From contig CAMCYB010000002.1 in the NCBI GenBank assembly GCA_945883615.1, forward strand, positions 6,142 to 70,141: 64,000 nt of DNA, in the 5' to 3' direction. The notes beneath the pieces were generated by a model, which worked only from the letters and a program-made list of their open reading frames with translations, did no database searches and was not told the origin of the DNA. The stretch is from Bordetella parapertussis (GTDB lineage Bacteria; Pseudomonadota; Gammaproteobacteria; Burkholderiales; Burkholderiaceae_B). Position 1 is the first letter of the stretch. Each line of letters opens with the position of its first letter. Position numbers and translations under genes: made by a program. Below are positions 48,094-58,006 of the stretch, one piece after another.

Positions 48094-48705
48094 ATGACGT
48101 CACTGTTGCCCGAACCCCAACCACTGCTTGATCTCGTTCAAGCACTCAGGCAGTTACCTGGGGTCGGTGAGCGCACAGCGCGTCGTATGGCCTACCACTT
48201 GTTGCAGCATGATCCGCAAGCAGCAACTCAATTGGCCAGTGCACTGACACATGCCGCAAGTCACTTATTACATTGTGAACGTTGTAATGGCTTCACTGAA
48301 GTGGTGGTCTGCGCCACCTGTCAAAATCACCAACGAGATCAAACGCAGCTTTGCATTGTTGAAACGTCAGCTGATCAAAATTCAATTGAATCAACTCATA
48401 ATTACAAAGGGCTTTACTACGTTTTGATGGGTCGCCTAGCGCCGCTTGAAGGGGTGGGGGCGCAGCAACTTGATTTCCAACGCGTTGTGGCCCGAGCGAC
48501 TGACGGTGTCGTTCAAGAAGTCATTCTAGCCACCAACTTTACTGCTGAAGGTGAAACGACTGCTCATTATTTAGGTGATGCATTAAGAACCAAAGGGTTG
48601 ACTGTTACACGTTTGGCGCGTGGCGTGCCAGCTGGCAGTGAAATTGAGTACGTTGATGCGGGTACCGTTGCTTGGGCGCTAATGGAACGGCGCCCAACAG
48701 CCTAG
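48094..48705 (+). CDS. recR: Recombination protein RecR
   Basis: A 203-aa protein of the RecFOR pathway. Helix-hairpin-helix [20 protein letters not shown] (about residues 18-37), zinc motif with C61, C64, C73 and C76, and a Toprim domain from [12 protein letters not shown] (about 88). It helps RecO load RecA at gaps. Convergent with the transaldolase gene. Confidence 0.95.
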   Translation: MTSLLPEPQPLLDLVQALRQLPGVGERTARRMAYHLLQHDPQAATQLASALTHAASHLLHCERCNGFTEVVVCATCQNHQRDQTQLCIVETSADQNSIESTHNYKGLYYVLMGRLAPLEGVGAQQLDFQRVVARATDGVVQEVILATNFTAEGETTAHYLGDALRTKGLTVTRLARGVPAGSEIEYVDAGTVAWALMERRPTA

Positions 48706-48749
48706 GCTTTATTAAAGATTGCCTCACAGCGTTACAAGATTTTTTTTAA

Positions 48750-49718
48750 CTAAAGTAATTGATCAAGCTTAATTGAGTCGGCTACGAAAGCTCGAATGCC
48801 TTCAGATAATTTTTCGCTTGCCATCGCATTTTGATTAAATAAAAATCTAAATGCCGCTTCAGTTGATACTTCAATATCAGCGCCAGCATGTTGCTGTGCA
48901 TAGGCTGAATTCAGTCGGGCTTGGCCTGTGGGTTCGAAACTAGGCAAATCATCAGCCGTTTTGTCTTTTAATTCGGCCATGAGCTCTGGGCTGATGGTAA
49001 GTAAATCACATCCCGATAACGCCATGATTTGACCAATATTTCTAAAACTAGCCCCCATGATTTCTGTGCGAACACTGCGAGATTTAAAGTAGGCATAAAT
49101 TTGTGAAACCGACTCAACCCCAGGGTCTTGAACCCCGGCATGTTGGTCTTCTTGCCAAGTTGCGCCTGCTGATTTTTTATACCAATCGTAAATGCGACCG
49201 ACAAAAGGTGAAATCAGTTGTACTTGGGCGTTGGCGCATGCAACGGCTTGCTCAAGGGCAAACAGCAACGTCAAATTGCAATGAATACCAACCGACTCAA
49301 GTTCTTGGGCGGCTTGTATGCCTTCCCAAGTTGCCGCTATTTTTATTAAGACACGATTGCGATCGATGCCTTGTGCCTCGTAAAGCGCTATTAAACGTTT
49401 AGCCCGTTCTACGGTGGCTGCGGTGTCAAAAGATAAGCGAGCATCCACTTCAGTTGAGACACGGCCAGGTACGATACGTAAAATTTGTGCACCAAATGCC
49501 ACCAATAAGTGGTCGGCTCGCAAATCAATGGGTGCTTTGGCGTGTTCTTTGACACACTCTTCAAGCATGGGTTTGTAAGCCTGCAGCTGGACTGCTTTTA
49601 AAATTAAAGACGGATTTGTGGTGGCATCAGTAGGGCGAAATCGTTGCATCGCCTCAAAATCACCGGTGTCGGCAACCACAACAGTATGTTGGCGAAGGGT
49701 TTCAAGCAAATTGGTCAT
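48750..49718 (-). CDS. tal: Transaldolase
   Basis: A 322-aa class I aldolase of the non-oxidative pentose phosphate pathway. The Schiff-base lysine is K126 in [23 protein letters not shown] (about 31-42) is the N-terminal signature and [13 protein letters not shown] the phosphate-site block. Length fits the TalB-type subfamily. Divergent from carA with 55 bp between the starts. Confidence 0.93.
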   Translation of the reverse strand: MTNLLETLRQHTVVVADTGDFEAMQRFRPTDATTNPSLILKAVQLQAYKPMLEECVKEHAKAPIDLRADHLLVAFGAQILRIVPGRVSTEVDARLSFDTAATVERAKRLIALYEAQGIDRNRVLIKIAATWEGIQAAQELESVGIHCNLTLLFALEQAVACANAQVQLISPFVGRIYDWYKKSAGATWQEDQHAGVQDPGVESVSQIYAYFKSRSVRTEIMGASFRNIGQIMALSGCDLLTISPELMAELKDKTADDLPSFEPTGQARLNSAYAQQHAGADIEVSTEAAFRFLFNQNAMASEKLSEGIRAFVADSIKLDQLL

Positions 49719-49773
49719 AGCGGGTTATACTTGTAGGGTTTGAATATATGGTTTAAAAACCGGGGTTAATGTC

Positions 49774-50943
49774 GTGCTGTCGTCAATTTTTCCAGAGGGT
49801 TTGAAAGAAAACGCTCAAGCCCTACTTCCTCAAGCAATTTTAGCCCTAGCTGATGGCTCTTTGTTTTATGGCCATTCAATTGGTGCGCCGGGACATAGCG
49901 TTGCCGAGTTAGTTTTTAACACGGCCATGACGGGCTACCAAGAAATTCTCACTGACCCAAGTTACAGCGGTCAGATTGTGACGCTCACATACCCCCACAT
50001 AGGCAATACGGGCGTCAATCCAGAAGATGTTGAGTCTAATAAGGTGCACGCGGCAGGTCTCGTTGTGCGCGATTGTTCCTTACGCGTTTCAAACTTTCGC
50101 GCAACGCAATCATTGCCTGAGTATCTAAAAGAGCATGGCATTGTTGCGATTGCTGGGGTCGATACGCGAGAGTTAACCCGTATTTTGCGCGAAGGGGGGG
50201 CACAAGGCGCCTGCATTTATGTGGGTCAAGATGCAGATAAAGCACTTGAGTTAGCCAATCAATTTCCGGGTATGCAGGGTAAAGATTTAGCGCAAAAAGT
50301 ATCGTGTACCGCCAGCTATGACTGGCAAGAGTCGGTTTGGGCTTTAGGCCAAGGTTTTGCGTTAGGTACTGCCAATGGCCCGCATGTGGTGGCCTACGAT
50401 TTTGGGGTAAAAACAAACATATTAAGGTTGTTGGCTGAACGGGGTTGCCGCATCACTGTGGTTCCTGCACAAACGTCAGCTGAACAAGCATTCGCTTTAA
50501 AGCCAGACGGTATTTTCTTATCAAACGGCCCAGGTGACCCCGAACCTTGCCATTATGCGATCAGTGCCACCCGTGTGTTTCTTGAGAACAAAATACCTAC
50601 TTTTGGTATTTGTTTAGGGCATCAAATCTTGGGTCTAGCTGTGGGTGCCCGCACCATAAAAATGAAAAACGGTCATCATGGTTCAAACCACCCCGTGCAA
50701 GAGCTCGCCACTGGCCGCGTCTTAATCACAGCGCAAAATCATGGGTTTGCAGTTGATGCCGGTAGTTTGCCTAAGCATGCCCAAGTCACGCATGTTTCAT
50801 TATTTGACGGCACCTTGCAAGGGTTTGAGTTAACCGATCGCCCTGCCTTTTGCTTTCAAGGGCACCCTGAGGCGAGTCCTGGCCCCCACGATATTGGGGC
50901 GTTATTCGACAAATTTGTCGGCCTTATGGCCAAGCAGAAATAA
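49774..50943 (+). CDS. carA: Carbamoyl-phosphate synthase small subunit
   Basis: A 389-aa glutaminase subunit that feeds ammonia to CarB for arginine and pyrimidine synthesis. N-terminal [16 protein letters not shown]; glutaminase nucleophile C280 in [11 protein letters not shown]; the catalytic His/Glu near [16 protein letters not shown] start at 49774 chosen because it is the first in-frame start before [11 protein letters not shown]; the exact start is uncertain. carB follows after 12 bp. Confidence 0.94.
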   Translation: MLSSIFPEGLKENAQALLPQAILALADGSLFYGHSIGAPGHSVAELVFNTAMTGYQEILTDPSYSGQIVTLTYPHIGNTGVNPEDVESNKVHAAGLVVRDCSLRVSNFRATQSLPEYLKEHGIVAIAGVDTRELTRILREGGAQGACIYVGQDADKALELANQFPGMQGKDLAQKVSCTASYDWQESVWALGQGFALGTANGPHVVAYDFGVKTNILRLLAERGCRITVVPAQTSAEQAFALKPDGIFLSNGPGDPEPCHYAISATRVFLENKIPTFGICLGHQILGLAVGARTIKMKNGHHGSNHPVQELATGRVLITAQNHGFAVDAGSLPKHAQVTHVSLFDGTLQGFELTDRPAFCFQGHPEASPGPHDIGALFDKFVGLMAKQK

Positions 50944-50955
50944 TTCAAGAGCCCT

Positions 50956-53900
50956 ATGCCTAAACGTACAGACCTAAAAAGCATTCTTATCATTGGCGCT
51001 GGCCCGATCGTTATTGGTCAAGCCTGCGAATTCGATTATTCCGGCGCTCAAGCGTGTAAAGCCCTAAAAGCTGAGGGTTTCAGAACCATCTTGGTCAATA
51101 GCAACCCTGCGACCATTATGACTGACCCTGAAACTGCCGATGTCATTTACATTGAGCCCATCACTTGGCAAGTTTTAGAAAAAATCATTGAAATTGAAAA
51201 GCCTGATGCTTTATTACCCACCATGGGGGGTCAAACAGCGCTCAATTGCGCGCTTGATTTAGAGGCTCAAGGCATCTTAATAAAACATGGCGTTGAAATG
51301 ATTGGCGCCAATGCCCATGCCATTGAAAAGGCAGAAGACCGCCAAAAATTTAAAGTCGCCATGACTTCTATCGGGCTCGAGTCTGCCAAATCAGGTGTGG
51401 CCCACAGTCTGGCAGAAGCCTACACGGTGCAGCGTGAAATTGCTGAGTTAACCGATACATCGGGTTTCCCGATTGTTATTCGTCCAAGCTTCACCATGGG
51501 CGGTAGTGGCGGTGGTATTGCCTACAACCCTGAAGAATTCGAAACCATTTGCCGTCGTGGTCTTGAAGCCTCACCAACCAGTGAATTACTGATTGAAGAG
51601 TCTTTATTAGGCTGGAAAGAATACGAAATGGAAGTTGTGCGCGATAGCGCTGACAACTGCATTATCGTCTGTTCAATTGAAAACCTTGATCCGATGGGTG
51701 TGCACACGGGTGATTCAATTACCGTCGCACCGGCTCAAACCCTGACTGACAAAGAATATCAAAACATGCGTAATGCATCGATTGCCGTGTTGCGTGAAAT
51801 TGGTGTTGATACGGGTGGTTCAAATGTTCAATTTGCGGTTAACCCCAAAAATGGTCGCTTGATCGTTATTGAAATGAACCCGCGCGTATCGCGTTCATCG
51901 GCTTTGGCGTCTAAAGCAACGGGCTTTCCTATTGCAAAAGTAGCGGCACGTTTGGCTGTGGGTTACACGCTTGATGAGCTTAGAAATGAAATCACTGGGG
52001 GCGCCACACCCGCGTCGTTTGAACCAACCATTGATTATGTCGTCACGAAAATTCCACGCTTTGCATTTGAAAAATTTCCAACAGCTGATTCCCGCCTTAC
52101 CACTCAAATGAAGTCGGTCGGCGAGGTGATGGCGATTGGTCGCACATTCCAAGATTCATTTCAAAAAGCCATGCGGGGTCTTGAGGTTGGCGTTGATGGC
52201 TTAAATCAAAAAACCATCGACCGTGAAAAAATACAAATCGAGCTCGGCGAACCAGGTCCAGAGCGCATTTGGTATGTGGGTGACGCTTTCGCGCAAGGTT
52301 TCACCTTAGAAGAGGTGCATCAACTCACGCATATTGATCCCTGGTTCTTAGAACAAATTAAAGAAATCGTCGATATCGAATTAACCCTTGAGCAAAAAAC
52401 ACTCGCCGACCTTGATCGCGACATTATTTTTCAGCTAAAGCGCCGCGGCTTCTCTGATCGTCGTTTAGCCTTTTTGCTCGACAGCACTGAATCTGAAGTG
52501 CGAAAAACACGTCATCAATTTAATGTGCGCCCCGTCTTTAAACGTGTTGACACCTGCGCCGCAGAGTTTGCAACAAACACCGCTTACATGTACTCAACAT
52601 ATGAGCAGGTGTGTGAAGCAAAACCGACAGACCGCAAAAAAATTATTGTGCTCGGTGGTGGTCCCAACCGAATTGGTCAGGGTATTGAATTTGATTATTG
52701 TTGTGTTCATGCCGCACTTGCTTTGCGTGAACATGGTTTTGAAACCATCATGGTTAACTGCAACCCTGAAACGGTATCAACTGATTACGACACCTCAGAC
52801 CGACTGTACTTTGAGCCCCTTACTCTTGAAGACGTTTTAGAGATTGTCCACGTTGAGAAGCCCGTTGGCATGATTGTTCAATATGGGGGTCAAACTCCCT
52901 TGAAATTAGCCCGTGCGCTTGAGGCTAATGGTGTTCCCATCATAGGTACCAGCCCCGAGTCAATCGATGTGGCTGAAGACCGTGAACGCTTCCAAAAGCT
53001 ATTGGTAAAACTTAACTTGCGGCAACCTCTTAACCGAACAGCACGTACCGAAGCAGAAGCTTTAGCGCATGCAAGCGACATTGGTTACCCTTTGGTGGTT
53101 CGACCCAGTTACGTGTTGGGCGGTCGCGCTATGGAAATCGTTCACGAGCAAAATGACCTCGAACGTTACATGCGTGAAGCCGTTAAGGTCAGTAATGATT
53201 CACCGGTCTTACTTGATCACTTTTTAAACCATGCCATTGAAGTTGACGTTGATTGTATTGCCGACGGTCAGCGCGTTTTTATTGGTGGTGTAATGGAACA
53301 CATTGAGCAGGCGGGCGTGCACTCGGGTGACTCAGCCTGCAGCTTGCCCCCCTTTTCATTGTCAGCAGATGTCATTGATGAAATTAAACGTCAAACAGCC
53401 GCGATGGCGCGCGCATTAAACGTTAAAGGTCTCATGAACGTGCAGTTTGCTGTTCAAGATGGTGATGTGTTTGTGCTTGAGGTCAACCCGCGCGCATCGC
53501 GAACCGTACCCTTTGTGTCAAAAGCCACGGGCTTGCAGCTTGCCAAAATTGGGGCGCTTGCTATGGCTGGCGTGTCGCTTGATGAGCAGGGCATAACGCA
53601 TGAAGTCGTGCCGCACTATTTCTCAGTTAAAGAGGCAGTGTTTCCGTTTGTAAAGTTTCCAGGTGTTGACACGATTTTGGGCCCTGAAATGAAATCGACG
53701 GGCGAAGTCATGGGGGTTGGTCAAAGCTTTGGCGAGGCATTTGTGAAGTCACAAATAGCGGCCAGCGTTAAGTTACCTGAATCAGGCCGTGTCTTTATCA
53801 GTGTCAAAAATCAAGATAAACAACGTGCAGTTGATGTGGCGCGTGGCCTGCACGCAATGGGTTTTAAAATTGCGGCTAGCCGCGGTACAGCAGCTGTTAT

Positions 53901-54198
53901 TGAGGCTGCAGGCATACCGGTCAGTATTGTTAACAAAGTGGCAGAAGGGCGTCCACACATTGTTGATATGTTGAAAAATGGCGATATCTCATTGGTTATT
54001 AATACCGTTGAAGAGCGTCGTAATGCCATCACCGACTCACGCACCATTCGAACTCAAGCTTTAGCCGCACGGGTTACTTATTACACGACTATTGCAGGCG
54101 CGTGGGCGGCCGTAGAAGGTATGCAGTACTTGCGCCAAGGCCGAGGCTTACAAGTGTATTCATTGCAGTCTTTACATGACTCATTGGCCAAGCAGTAA
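50956..54198 (+). CDS. carB: Carbamoyl-phosphate synthase large subunit
   Basis: A 1080-aa synthetase with two homologous ATP-grasp halves: [22 protein letters not shown] (from about residue 9) and [20 protein letters not shown] (about 562) each open a half. Both ATP-grasp domains show the [18 protein letters not shown] and [18 protein letters not shown] blocks. The C-terminal MGS-like domain, the usual site of UMP/ornithine control, is intact. The last 23 bp overlap the SDR gene. Confidence 0.97.
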   Translation: MPKRTDLKSILIIGAGPIVIGQACEFDYSGAQACKALKAEGFRTILVNSNPATIMTDPETADVIYIEPITWQVLEKIIEIEKPDALLPTMGGQTALNCALDLEAQGILIKHGVEMIGANAHAIEKAEDRQKFKVAMTSIGLESAKSGVAHSLAEAYTVQREIAELTDTSGFPIVIRPSFTMGGSGGGIAYNPEEFETICRRGLEASPTSELLIEESLLGWKEYEMEVVRDSADNCIIVCSIENLDPMGVHTGDSITVAPAQTLTDKEYQNMRNASIAVLREIGVDTGGSNVQFAVNPKNGRLIVIEMNPRVSRSSALASKATGFPIAKVAARLAVGYTLDELRNEITGGATPASFEPTIDYVVTKIPRFAFEKFPTADSRLTTQMKSVGEVMAIGRTFQDSFQKAMRGLEVGVDGLNQKTIDREKIQIELGEPGPERIWYVGDAFAQGFTLEEVHQLTHIDPWFLEQIKEIVDIELTLEQKTLADLDRDIIFQLKRRGFSDRRLAFLLDSTESEVRKTRHQFNVRPVFKRVDTCAAEFATNTAYMYSTYEQVCEAKPTDRKKIIVLGGGPNRIGQGIEFDYCCVHAALALREHGFETIMVNCNPETVSTDYDTSDRLYFEPLTLEDVLEIVHVEKPVGMIVQYGGQTPLKLARALEANGVPIIGTSPESIDVAEDRERFQKLLVKLNLRQPLNRTARTEAEALAHASDIGYPLVVRPSYVLGGRAMEIVHEQNDLERYMREAVKVSNDSPVLLDHFLNHAIEVDVDCIADGQRVFIGGVMEHIEQAGVHSGDSACSLPPFSLSADVIDEIKRQTAAMARALNVKGLMNVQFAVQDGDVFVLEVNPRASRTVPFVSKATGLQLAKIGALAMAGVSLDEQGITHEVVPHYFSVKEAVFPFVKFPGVDTILGPEMKSTGEVMGVGQSFGEAFVKSQIAASVKLPESGRVFISVKNQDKQRAVDVARGLHAMGFKIAASRGTAAVIEAAGIPVSIVNKVAEGRPHIVDMLKNGDISLVINTVEERRNAITDSRTIRTQALAARVTYYTTIAGAWAAVEGMQYLRQGRGLQVYSLQSLHDSLAKQ

Positions 54199-54973
54199 TT
54201 CTCAAGTCACTCGTCAACCCACTGTATTTATTACAGGTGCAAGCAGTGGTTTGGGTGCTGCCTTGGCGCTTCAGTATGCTCGCGCAGGTTATGTTTTAGG
54301 TTTGGTTGCCCGACGACAAGCTCAGTTGGCGGCTATGGTGGCTGGCTTACCTGGTCAGCACTTTACTTATTTACTTGACGTGCGTGACCGTAACGCATTG
54401 CATGCGGCCGCAGCTGATTTTATGCAGCAAACAGGCGGTGCTGTCGATGTTGTTATTGCTAATGCGGGTGTAAGCGCCGGCACACTAACTGAGTCGACAG
54501 ATGATTTTGCGGTTTTCAAAGAAATATTCGATATCAACGTCTTAGCAACCGTTGCCACCTTTGAACCGTTTATACCCGCCATGGTGGCTCTTGGTTCAGG
54601 CAGGCTGGTGGGCATTGCCAGCGTAGCGGGTGTACGAGGCTTGCCCGGCGCGGGGGCTTACAGCGCCTCTAAAGCTGCCGTTGCAACCTATTGCGAAGCT
54701 TTACGTCTAGAAATGGCTCCCAGAGGTGTTTCGGTGGTCACCATTGCACCGGGTTACGTCAAAAGTGAGATGACTGCGGTGAACACTTACCGTATGCCTT
54801 TTTTGTTACCTGCAGATGTGTTTGCAAGACGGGCAGCCAAAGCTATTGAACAACGCCGTCGTTACATCGTCATTCCTTGGCAAATGGGGTGGGTAGCGCG
54901 TTTAATGCGGCTCATTCCCCCGGTTCTATACGATCGCTTGGCATTGAAGGCACCCCGCAAAAAACGCCGGTGA
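54176..54973 (+). CDS. Short-chain dehydrogenase/reductase (SDR)
   Basis: A 265-aa classical SDR. NAD(P)-binding [11 protein letters not shown] (residues 21-31), NAG motif in IANAGVS, catalytic YSASK (Tyr about 162) and PGYVKSEMT. The C-terminal basic KAPRKKRR end is typical of membrane-associated, ceramide/fatty-alcohol-like SDRs of this subgroup. Substrate unknown. Overlaps carB by 23 bp and is likely cotranscribed with it. Confidence 0.85.
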   Translation: MTHWPSSNSQVTRQPTVFITGASSGLGAALALQYARAGYVLGLVARRQAQLAAMVAGLPGQHFTYLLDVRDRNALHAAAADFMQQTGGAVDVVIANAGVSAGTLTESTDDFAVFKEIFDINVLATVATFEPFIPAMVALGSGRLVGIASVAGVRGLPGAGAYSASKAAVATYCEALRLEMAPRGVSVVTIAPGYVKSEMTAVNTYRMPFLLPADVFARRAAKAIEQRRRYIVIPWQMGWVARLMRLIPPVLYDRLALKAPRKKRR

Positions 54974-55027
54974 AGCAAAAAAAATTAGAGCGTTTATCTA
55001 GCTATTGTTTTGGTTAATGCAACAGCT

Positions 55028-55051
55028 AAAAGGCTTGATGTTTCATCAAAG
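55028..55051 (-). terminator. Possible intrinsic terminator of the histidine-phosphatase gene
   Basis: On the minus strand GCTTTGATG-AAA-CATCAAGC forms an 8-bp stem with one bulge, followed by CTTTT. It lies about 40 nt after the stop of the minus-strand gene. A larger alternative pairing GGCTTGA/TCAAGCC overlaps it. The U-tract is short. Confidence 0.4.
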
Positions 55052-55092
55052 CGAATCGTCAAGCCAAGTACTGAATCGACAGCACTTGTACA

Positions 55093-55752
55093 TCACTTGT
55101 TAAAAAAACCAGTGTTCGTCAAACCAAAGCCCTCGAGGTGTGCGACATCACCCCAATCAATTAAGTGCCAATCCGTTTCGCCAACATAGATGCGATTAAT
55201 GCTTGCATTAGCCAGTTTCGCGACTCGAGGTGTTTCTAACGATGACTGGGTGGCATGACGCCATATGACGTCCATCGTGCCACCATGCGTGACTAATGCG
55301 ATACGACCCCCTGGGTGACGCCGGGCGATGTTGTTAACGGTTTGTATGGCACGATCGTGCAGCGTTTGAAGTGATTCCCCCTGGGGTAAGTCTTCGTCCG
55401 GTTGACGTCGTTGCCAAATCTCAGCAGCTTGGGGTTGTATATCAAACATTTCGTCAAACTTCACGCCTTCAAGCACACCAAAGTTTCGCTCGCGAATACC
55501 CGCGTCGATCGTCACCGTTAACCCTAATGCTTGCGCTAAAGTATGTGCTGTTTGATGAGCACGTTTAAGATCACTTGAATAAACTTGATCGATTGGGCGA
55601 TCGCCTTGATAGTGGTCCTGTGCCAGTCGTTTAGCGAGAGCCTGCGCTTGCAAGTGACCGACTTCATTTAAATCAATATCGCGCCACCCTTGTAAGCGAT
55701 GTTCAGTGTTCCAGTGGGTTTCGCCGTGGCGAATAACAATGACTTCAGTCAT
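55093..55752 (-). CDS. Histidine phosphatase (phosphoglycerate-mutase-like)
   Basis: A 219-aa branch-1 histidine phosphatase. Phospho-accepting motif VIRHGETHWNTEHR (R8, H9), LQGWRDIDLNEVG, and the second catalytic His in LVTHGGTMDV (about residue 155). Cofactor-dependent phosphoglycerate mutase-like (GpmB/CobC/SixA-like) activity is possible; the substrate is not set. ATG at 55752 used, since the longer frame begins with a TTG five codons upstream. Confidence 0.85.
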   Translation of the reverse strand: MTEVIVIRHGETHWNTEHRLQGWRDIDLNEVGHLQAQALAKRLAQDHYQGDRPIDQVYSSDLKRAHQTAHTLAQALGLTVTIDAGIRERNFGVLEGVKFDEMFDIQPQAAEIWQRRQPDEDLPQGESLQTLHDRAIQTVNNIARRHPGGRIALVTHGGTMDVIWRHATQSSLETPRVAKLANASINRIYVGETDWHLIDWGDVAHLEGFGLTNTGFFNK

Positions 55753-55841
55753 ATCGTAAATGCCCAATAAATGTTGACTATGAAGTGTATGGTAGTTTTT
55801 TTATTTTGACTGTAAAGGTCGGTTTTTTTGTAAACGCCCCC

Positions 55842-55869
55842 TTGCAAAGTTTCTAAACTTTCCTACAAT
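55842..55869 (+). promoter_or_regulatory. Sigma-70-type promoter ahead of the greA leader
   Basis: TTGCAA (55842-55847) and TACAAT (55864-55869) with a 16-bp spacer. The start of transcription would be near 55876, about 73 nt upstream of the greA ATG. Confidence 0.6.
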
Positions 55870-55875
55870 AGGCCT

Positions 55876-55932
55876 ATCGTTGTTATAAATATTGACCCCG
55901 GTTCAAAATACGGCCGGGGTTAATCTTTTTTT
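55876..55932 (+). ncRNA. Candidate short leader RNA of greA (GraL-like arrangement)
   Basis: The predicted transcript from the promoter at 55842-55869 to the leader terminator is about 57 nt. In E. coli the greA leader likewise yields terminated small RNAs (GraL). The parallel is of layout only; no sequence similarity is claimed. Confidence 0.4.
55891..55932 (+). terminator. Intrinsic terminator/attenuator inside the greA leader
   Basis: Stem ATTGACCCCGG (55891-55901) pairs with CCGGGGTTAAT (55914-55924), 11 bp with one G-T wobble and a 12-nt loop, followed by C and seven T (55926-55932). It lies between the predicted greA promoter and the greA ribosome-binding site, so it would act on transcripts into greA. 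Confidence 0.75.
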
Positions 55933-55948
55933 ACTTAGGAATTTTGTT

Positions 55949-56425
55949 ATGTCTGCCATACCCATGACCGTTGCCGGTGCCAAGCGTTTGCAAGAAGAGT
56001 TACATCGTCTCAAACATGTTGAACGCCCTGATGTGATTAATGCAATTGCCGAAGCACGTGCACAAGGTGATTTGTCAGAAAATGCAGAGTACGATGCTGC
56101 GCGCGAGCGTCAAGCATTTGTTGAAGGCCGTATTATTGAATTAGACGGTACCCTGTCAAACTCACAGGTTATTGACCCTAAAGAACTTGATGCTGAAGGC
56201 AAGGTTGTATTTGGCGCCACGGTAGATATTGAAGATTTGACATCGAGTGTTCGTGTTACCTACCAAATAGTTGGCGACATTGAGGCCGACATTCGTAAAA
56301 ACCTTATTTCTATTTCAAGTCCGGTCACACGGGCACTGATTGGTAAGGTTGCGGGTGACGTTGTTGAAGTGCATGCCCCATCAGGTGTCATTGAGTATGA
56401 AATATTAGACGTGCGTTATATCTAA
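55949..56425 (+). CDS. greA: Transcript-cleavage factor GreA
   Basis: A 158-aa factor that enters the RNA polymerase secondary channel and restarts backtracked complexes. N-terminal coiled coil with the catalytic acidic tip DLSENAEYDAARERQAFVEG (about residues 40-59), then the C-terminal FKBP-like domain. The ATG at 55949, preceded by an AGGA site, gives the usual N-terminus (MSAIPMTVAGAKRLQEEL); the open frame upstream crosses the leader terminator and is not coding. Confidence 0.95.
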   Translation: MSAIPMTVAGAKRLQEELHRLKHVERPDVINAIAEARAQGDLSENAEYDAARERQAFVEGRIIELDGTLSNSQVIDPKELDAEGKVVFGATVDIEDLTSSVRVTYQIVGDIEADIRKNLISISSPVTRALIGKVAGDVVEVHAPSGVIEYEILDVRYI

Positions 56426-56615
56426 TCATCTGTCGGTCTTGTACATCAAAAAAACCCTGTCTTGAAATGATTTAACAGCGTTGTTCATGAAACCCAACGT
56501 TGCGGTCACTTCAGTCACAGGGGGCGTTTAACCAAGAAAAATGAGTGCACGCGTCGCGAGTGCGCATATCAAATAAAATAAGCGTCACAGTTTGTTTTAG
56601 TCAACTTGACATTCT

Positions 56616-57203
56616 TTAACTGGTGCGACCGCGCCGCGCGCCAGACTTTAAACTCATTGCACTGCGTGGCTTGGCTTGTGTGGCACGTTTGGCCGTTTGA
56701 CCCACGGCGCGACGAGTTGGTCGGGTTGGCTTTTCAGCTGAAAATACGCGCGTCTCGCGACCATTTACAGTGTCACGGTCAGTATCTTTTACAATACGTG
56801 AACGCTTGCCTAATGTTTTGCCTTGGGCGGCTAGTTTTTTAGGGGTGTGTGGGTCAGATGCCTTGCGTTTTAATATAGCAATGGGTTTGGCTATTTTTTC
56901 ACCCAAAACTTCAGCGTAAGCGCGGCGATCACTTTGACGATAAAGAATCAACGTTTTGCCCAAATGGTGAACAGCAGCGCAATCAAGCTGTTCGCAAATT
57001 TGTGTCAAGATGGTGTTGCGGTCTTCGCGTTCGGTGGTGCCCGCTTTAACCTTAATAAGCTCATGCGAATTGAGGGCTAAGTCAATTTCTTTAAGTACCG
57101 GGGCGGTTAAACCTTGGTCACCAATCATAACGACTGGTTTAAGTGGGTGGGCTGCGCCGCGAAGTGCGCTGCGTGATTTGCTGGTGAGTTCGAGTGTCGA
57201 CAT
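56616..57203 (-). CDS. yhbY: YhbY-family (CRM-domain) ribosome-associated RNA-binding protein
   Basis: A 195-aa protein. Residues about 8-95 form a CRS1/YhbY domain: [35 protein letters not shown] and KTLILYRQ. The E. coli relative is about 97 aa and binds pre-50S particles; here a basic, low-complexity tail of about 100 residues rich in R, K, T and A is added. Divergent from rlmE with only 18 bp between starts, so their promoters must overlap the opposite genes. Confidence 0.85.
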   Translation of the reverse strand: MSTLELTSKSRSALRGAAHPLKPVVMIGDQGLTAPVLKEIDLALNSHELIKVKAGTTEREDRNTILTQICEQLDCAAVHHLGKTLILYRQSDRRAYAEVLGEKIAKPIAILKRKASDPHTPKKLAAQGKTLGKRSRIVKDTDRDTVNGRETRVFSAEKPTRPTRRAVGQTAKRATQAKPRSAMSLKSGARRGRTS

Positions 57204-57221
57204 AATTGGAATTGTACGGTA

Positions 57222-57854
57222 ATGGCTAAAAAGAAATTTTCACAAGAGTGGATCAATCAACATCTGTTAGACCCCTATGTGAAACTGGCGCAGCAAAAAG
57301 GCTATCGGGCACGAGCTGCATTTAAGCTTATTGAGATTGCCGATACTGAAAAACTGTTACGCCCGGGTGATGTGGTGGTTGATTTAGGTTCAACACCTGG
57401 TAGCTGGTCTCAAGTTGCCCGAGAAAGGCTGGTTGGGGCGGGTGGCATACTCAACGGACGTATTATCGCTCTAGATTTGCTTCCAATGGAACCTATTGCT
57501 GGCGTAGAGTTTATTTTGGGTGATTTTCGTGAAGATAGCGTCTCAAACGCTCTGCACGAAAAGCTGGGTCAAACCAAAGTAGACCTTGTTATTTCAGATA
57601 TGTCCCCCAACTTATCAGGTGTAAGTAGTGCTGATTCAGCGCGAATTGATCACGTTTGCGAGTTGGCGCAGCATTTTGCGACTCAAAACTTGAAAGCTGA
57701 CGGGGCACTTATTGTGAAAGCTTTTCATGGTACGGGCTTCTCTCAAATTGTTGAATTGCTCAAAAGAGACTTTAAACGCGTGGTTGAGCGTAAGCCCAAG
57801 GCCTCTCGCGACCGTTCATCTGAGACATTTTTAGTAGCTAAATGGCTAAAATAA
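57222..57854 (+). CDS. rlmE: 23S rRNA 2'-O-ribose U2552 methyltransferase
   Basis: A 210-aa SAM-dependent methyltransferase (FtsJ/RrmJ). Motifs: [15 protein letters not shown] with the first catalytic Lys, [15 protein letters not shown] (SAM site), SDMSPNLSG (Asp) and [11 protein letters not shown] (second Lys). It modifies the A-loop late in 50S assembly. It precedes ftsH, the conserved heat-shock-linked pair. Confidence 0.95.
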   Translation: MAKKKFSQEWINQHLLDPYVKLAQQKGYRARAAFKLIEIADTEKLLRPGDVVVDLGSTPGSWSQVARERLVGAGGILNGRIIALDLLPMEPIAGVEFILGDFREDSVSNALHEKLGQTKVDLVISDMSPNLSGVSSADSARIDHVCELAQHFATQNLKADGALIVKAFHGTGFSQIVELLKRDFKRVVERKPKASRDRSSETFLVAKWLK

Positions 57855-57911
57855 TCTTAAAAAGTTCTAAATAGGCTGGCTTCGTGTGGGTAATAGGGTT
57901 AACCGACATTG

Positions 57912-57929
57912 ACCCGTAAAAATACGGGT
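57912..57929 (+). promoter_or_regulatory. 7-bp inverted repeat in the ftsH upstream region
   Basis: ACCCGTA (57912-57918), AAAA, TACGGGT (57923-57929). It sits between a TTGACC (57909-57914) and a TAGAAT (57929-57934) that are only 14 bp apart, too close for an ordinary sigma-70 promoter. A regulator-binding site or a short hairpin are both possible. There is no T-tract. Confidence 0.4.
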
Positions 57930-58006
57930 AGAATGAGTTGTCAATTTTATTTGCTATGCCTTTGCCGAGGCTTGGTAAATTGTGAATTTATTGCAGGAGA
58001 TCGGCC

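Noticed and set aside
49719..49773. Attenuator or pyrimidine control element ahead of carA
   Set aside because: The 55-bp gap has no stem-loop with T-tract or leader frame; only a weak TATACT hexamer without a -35.
56426..56615. Imperfect repeats in the greA-yhbY gap (AGTGCACGC/AGTGCGCAT)
   Set aside because: Short and mismatched; no T-tract and no gene start that they would control.
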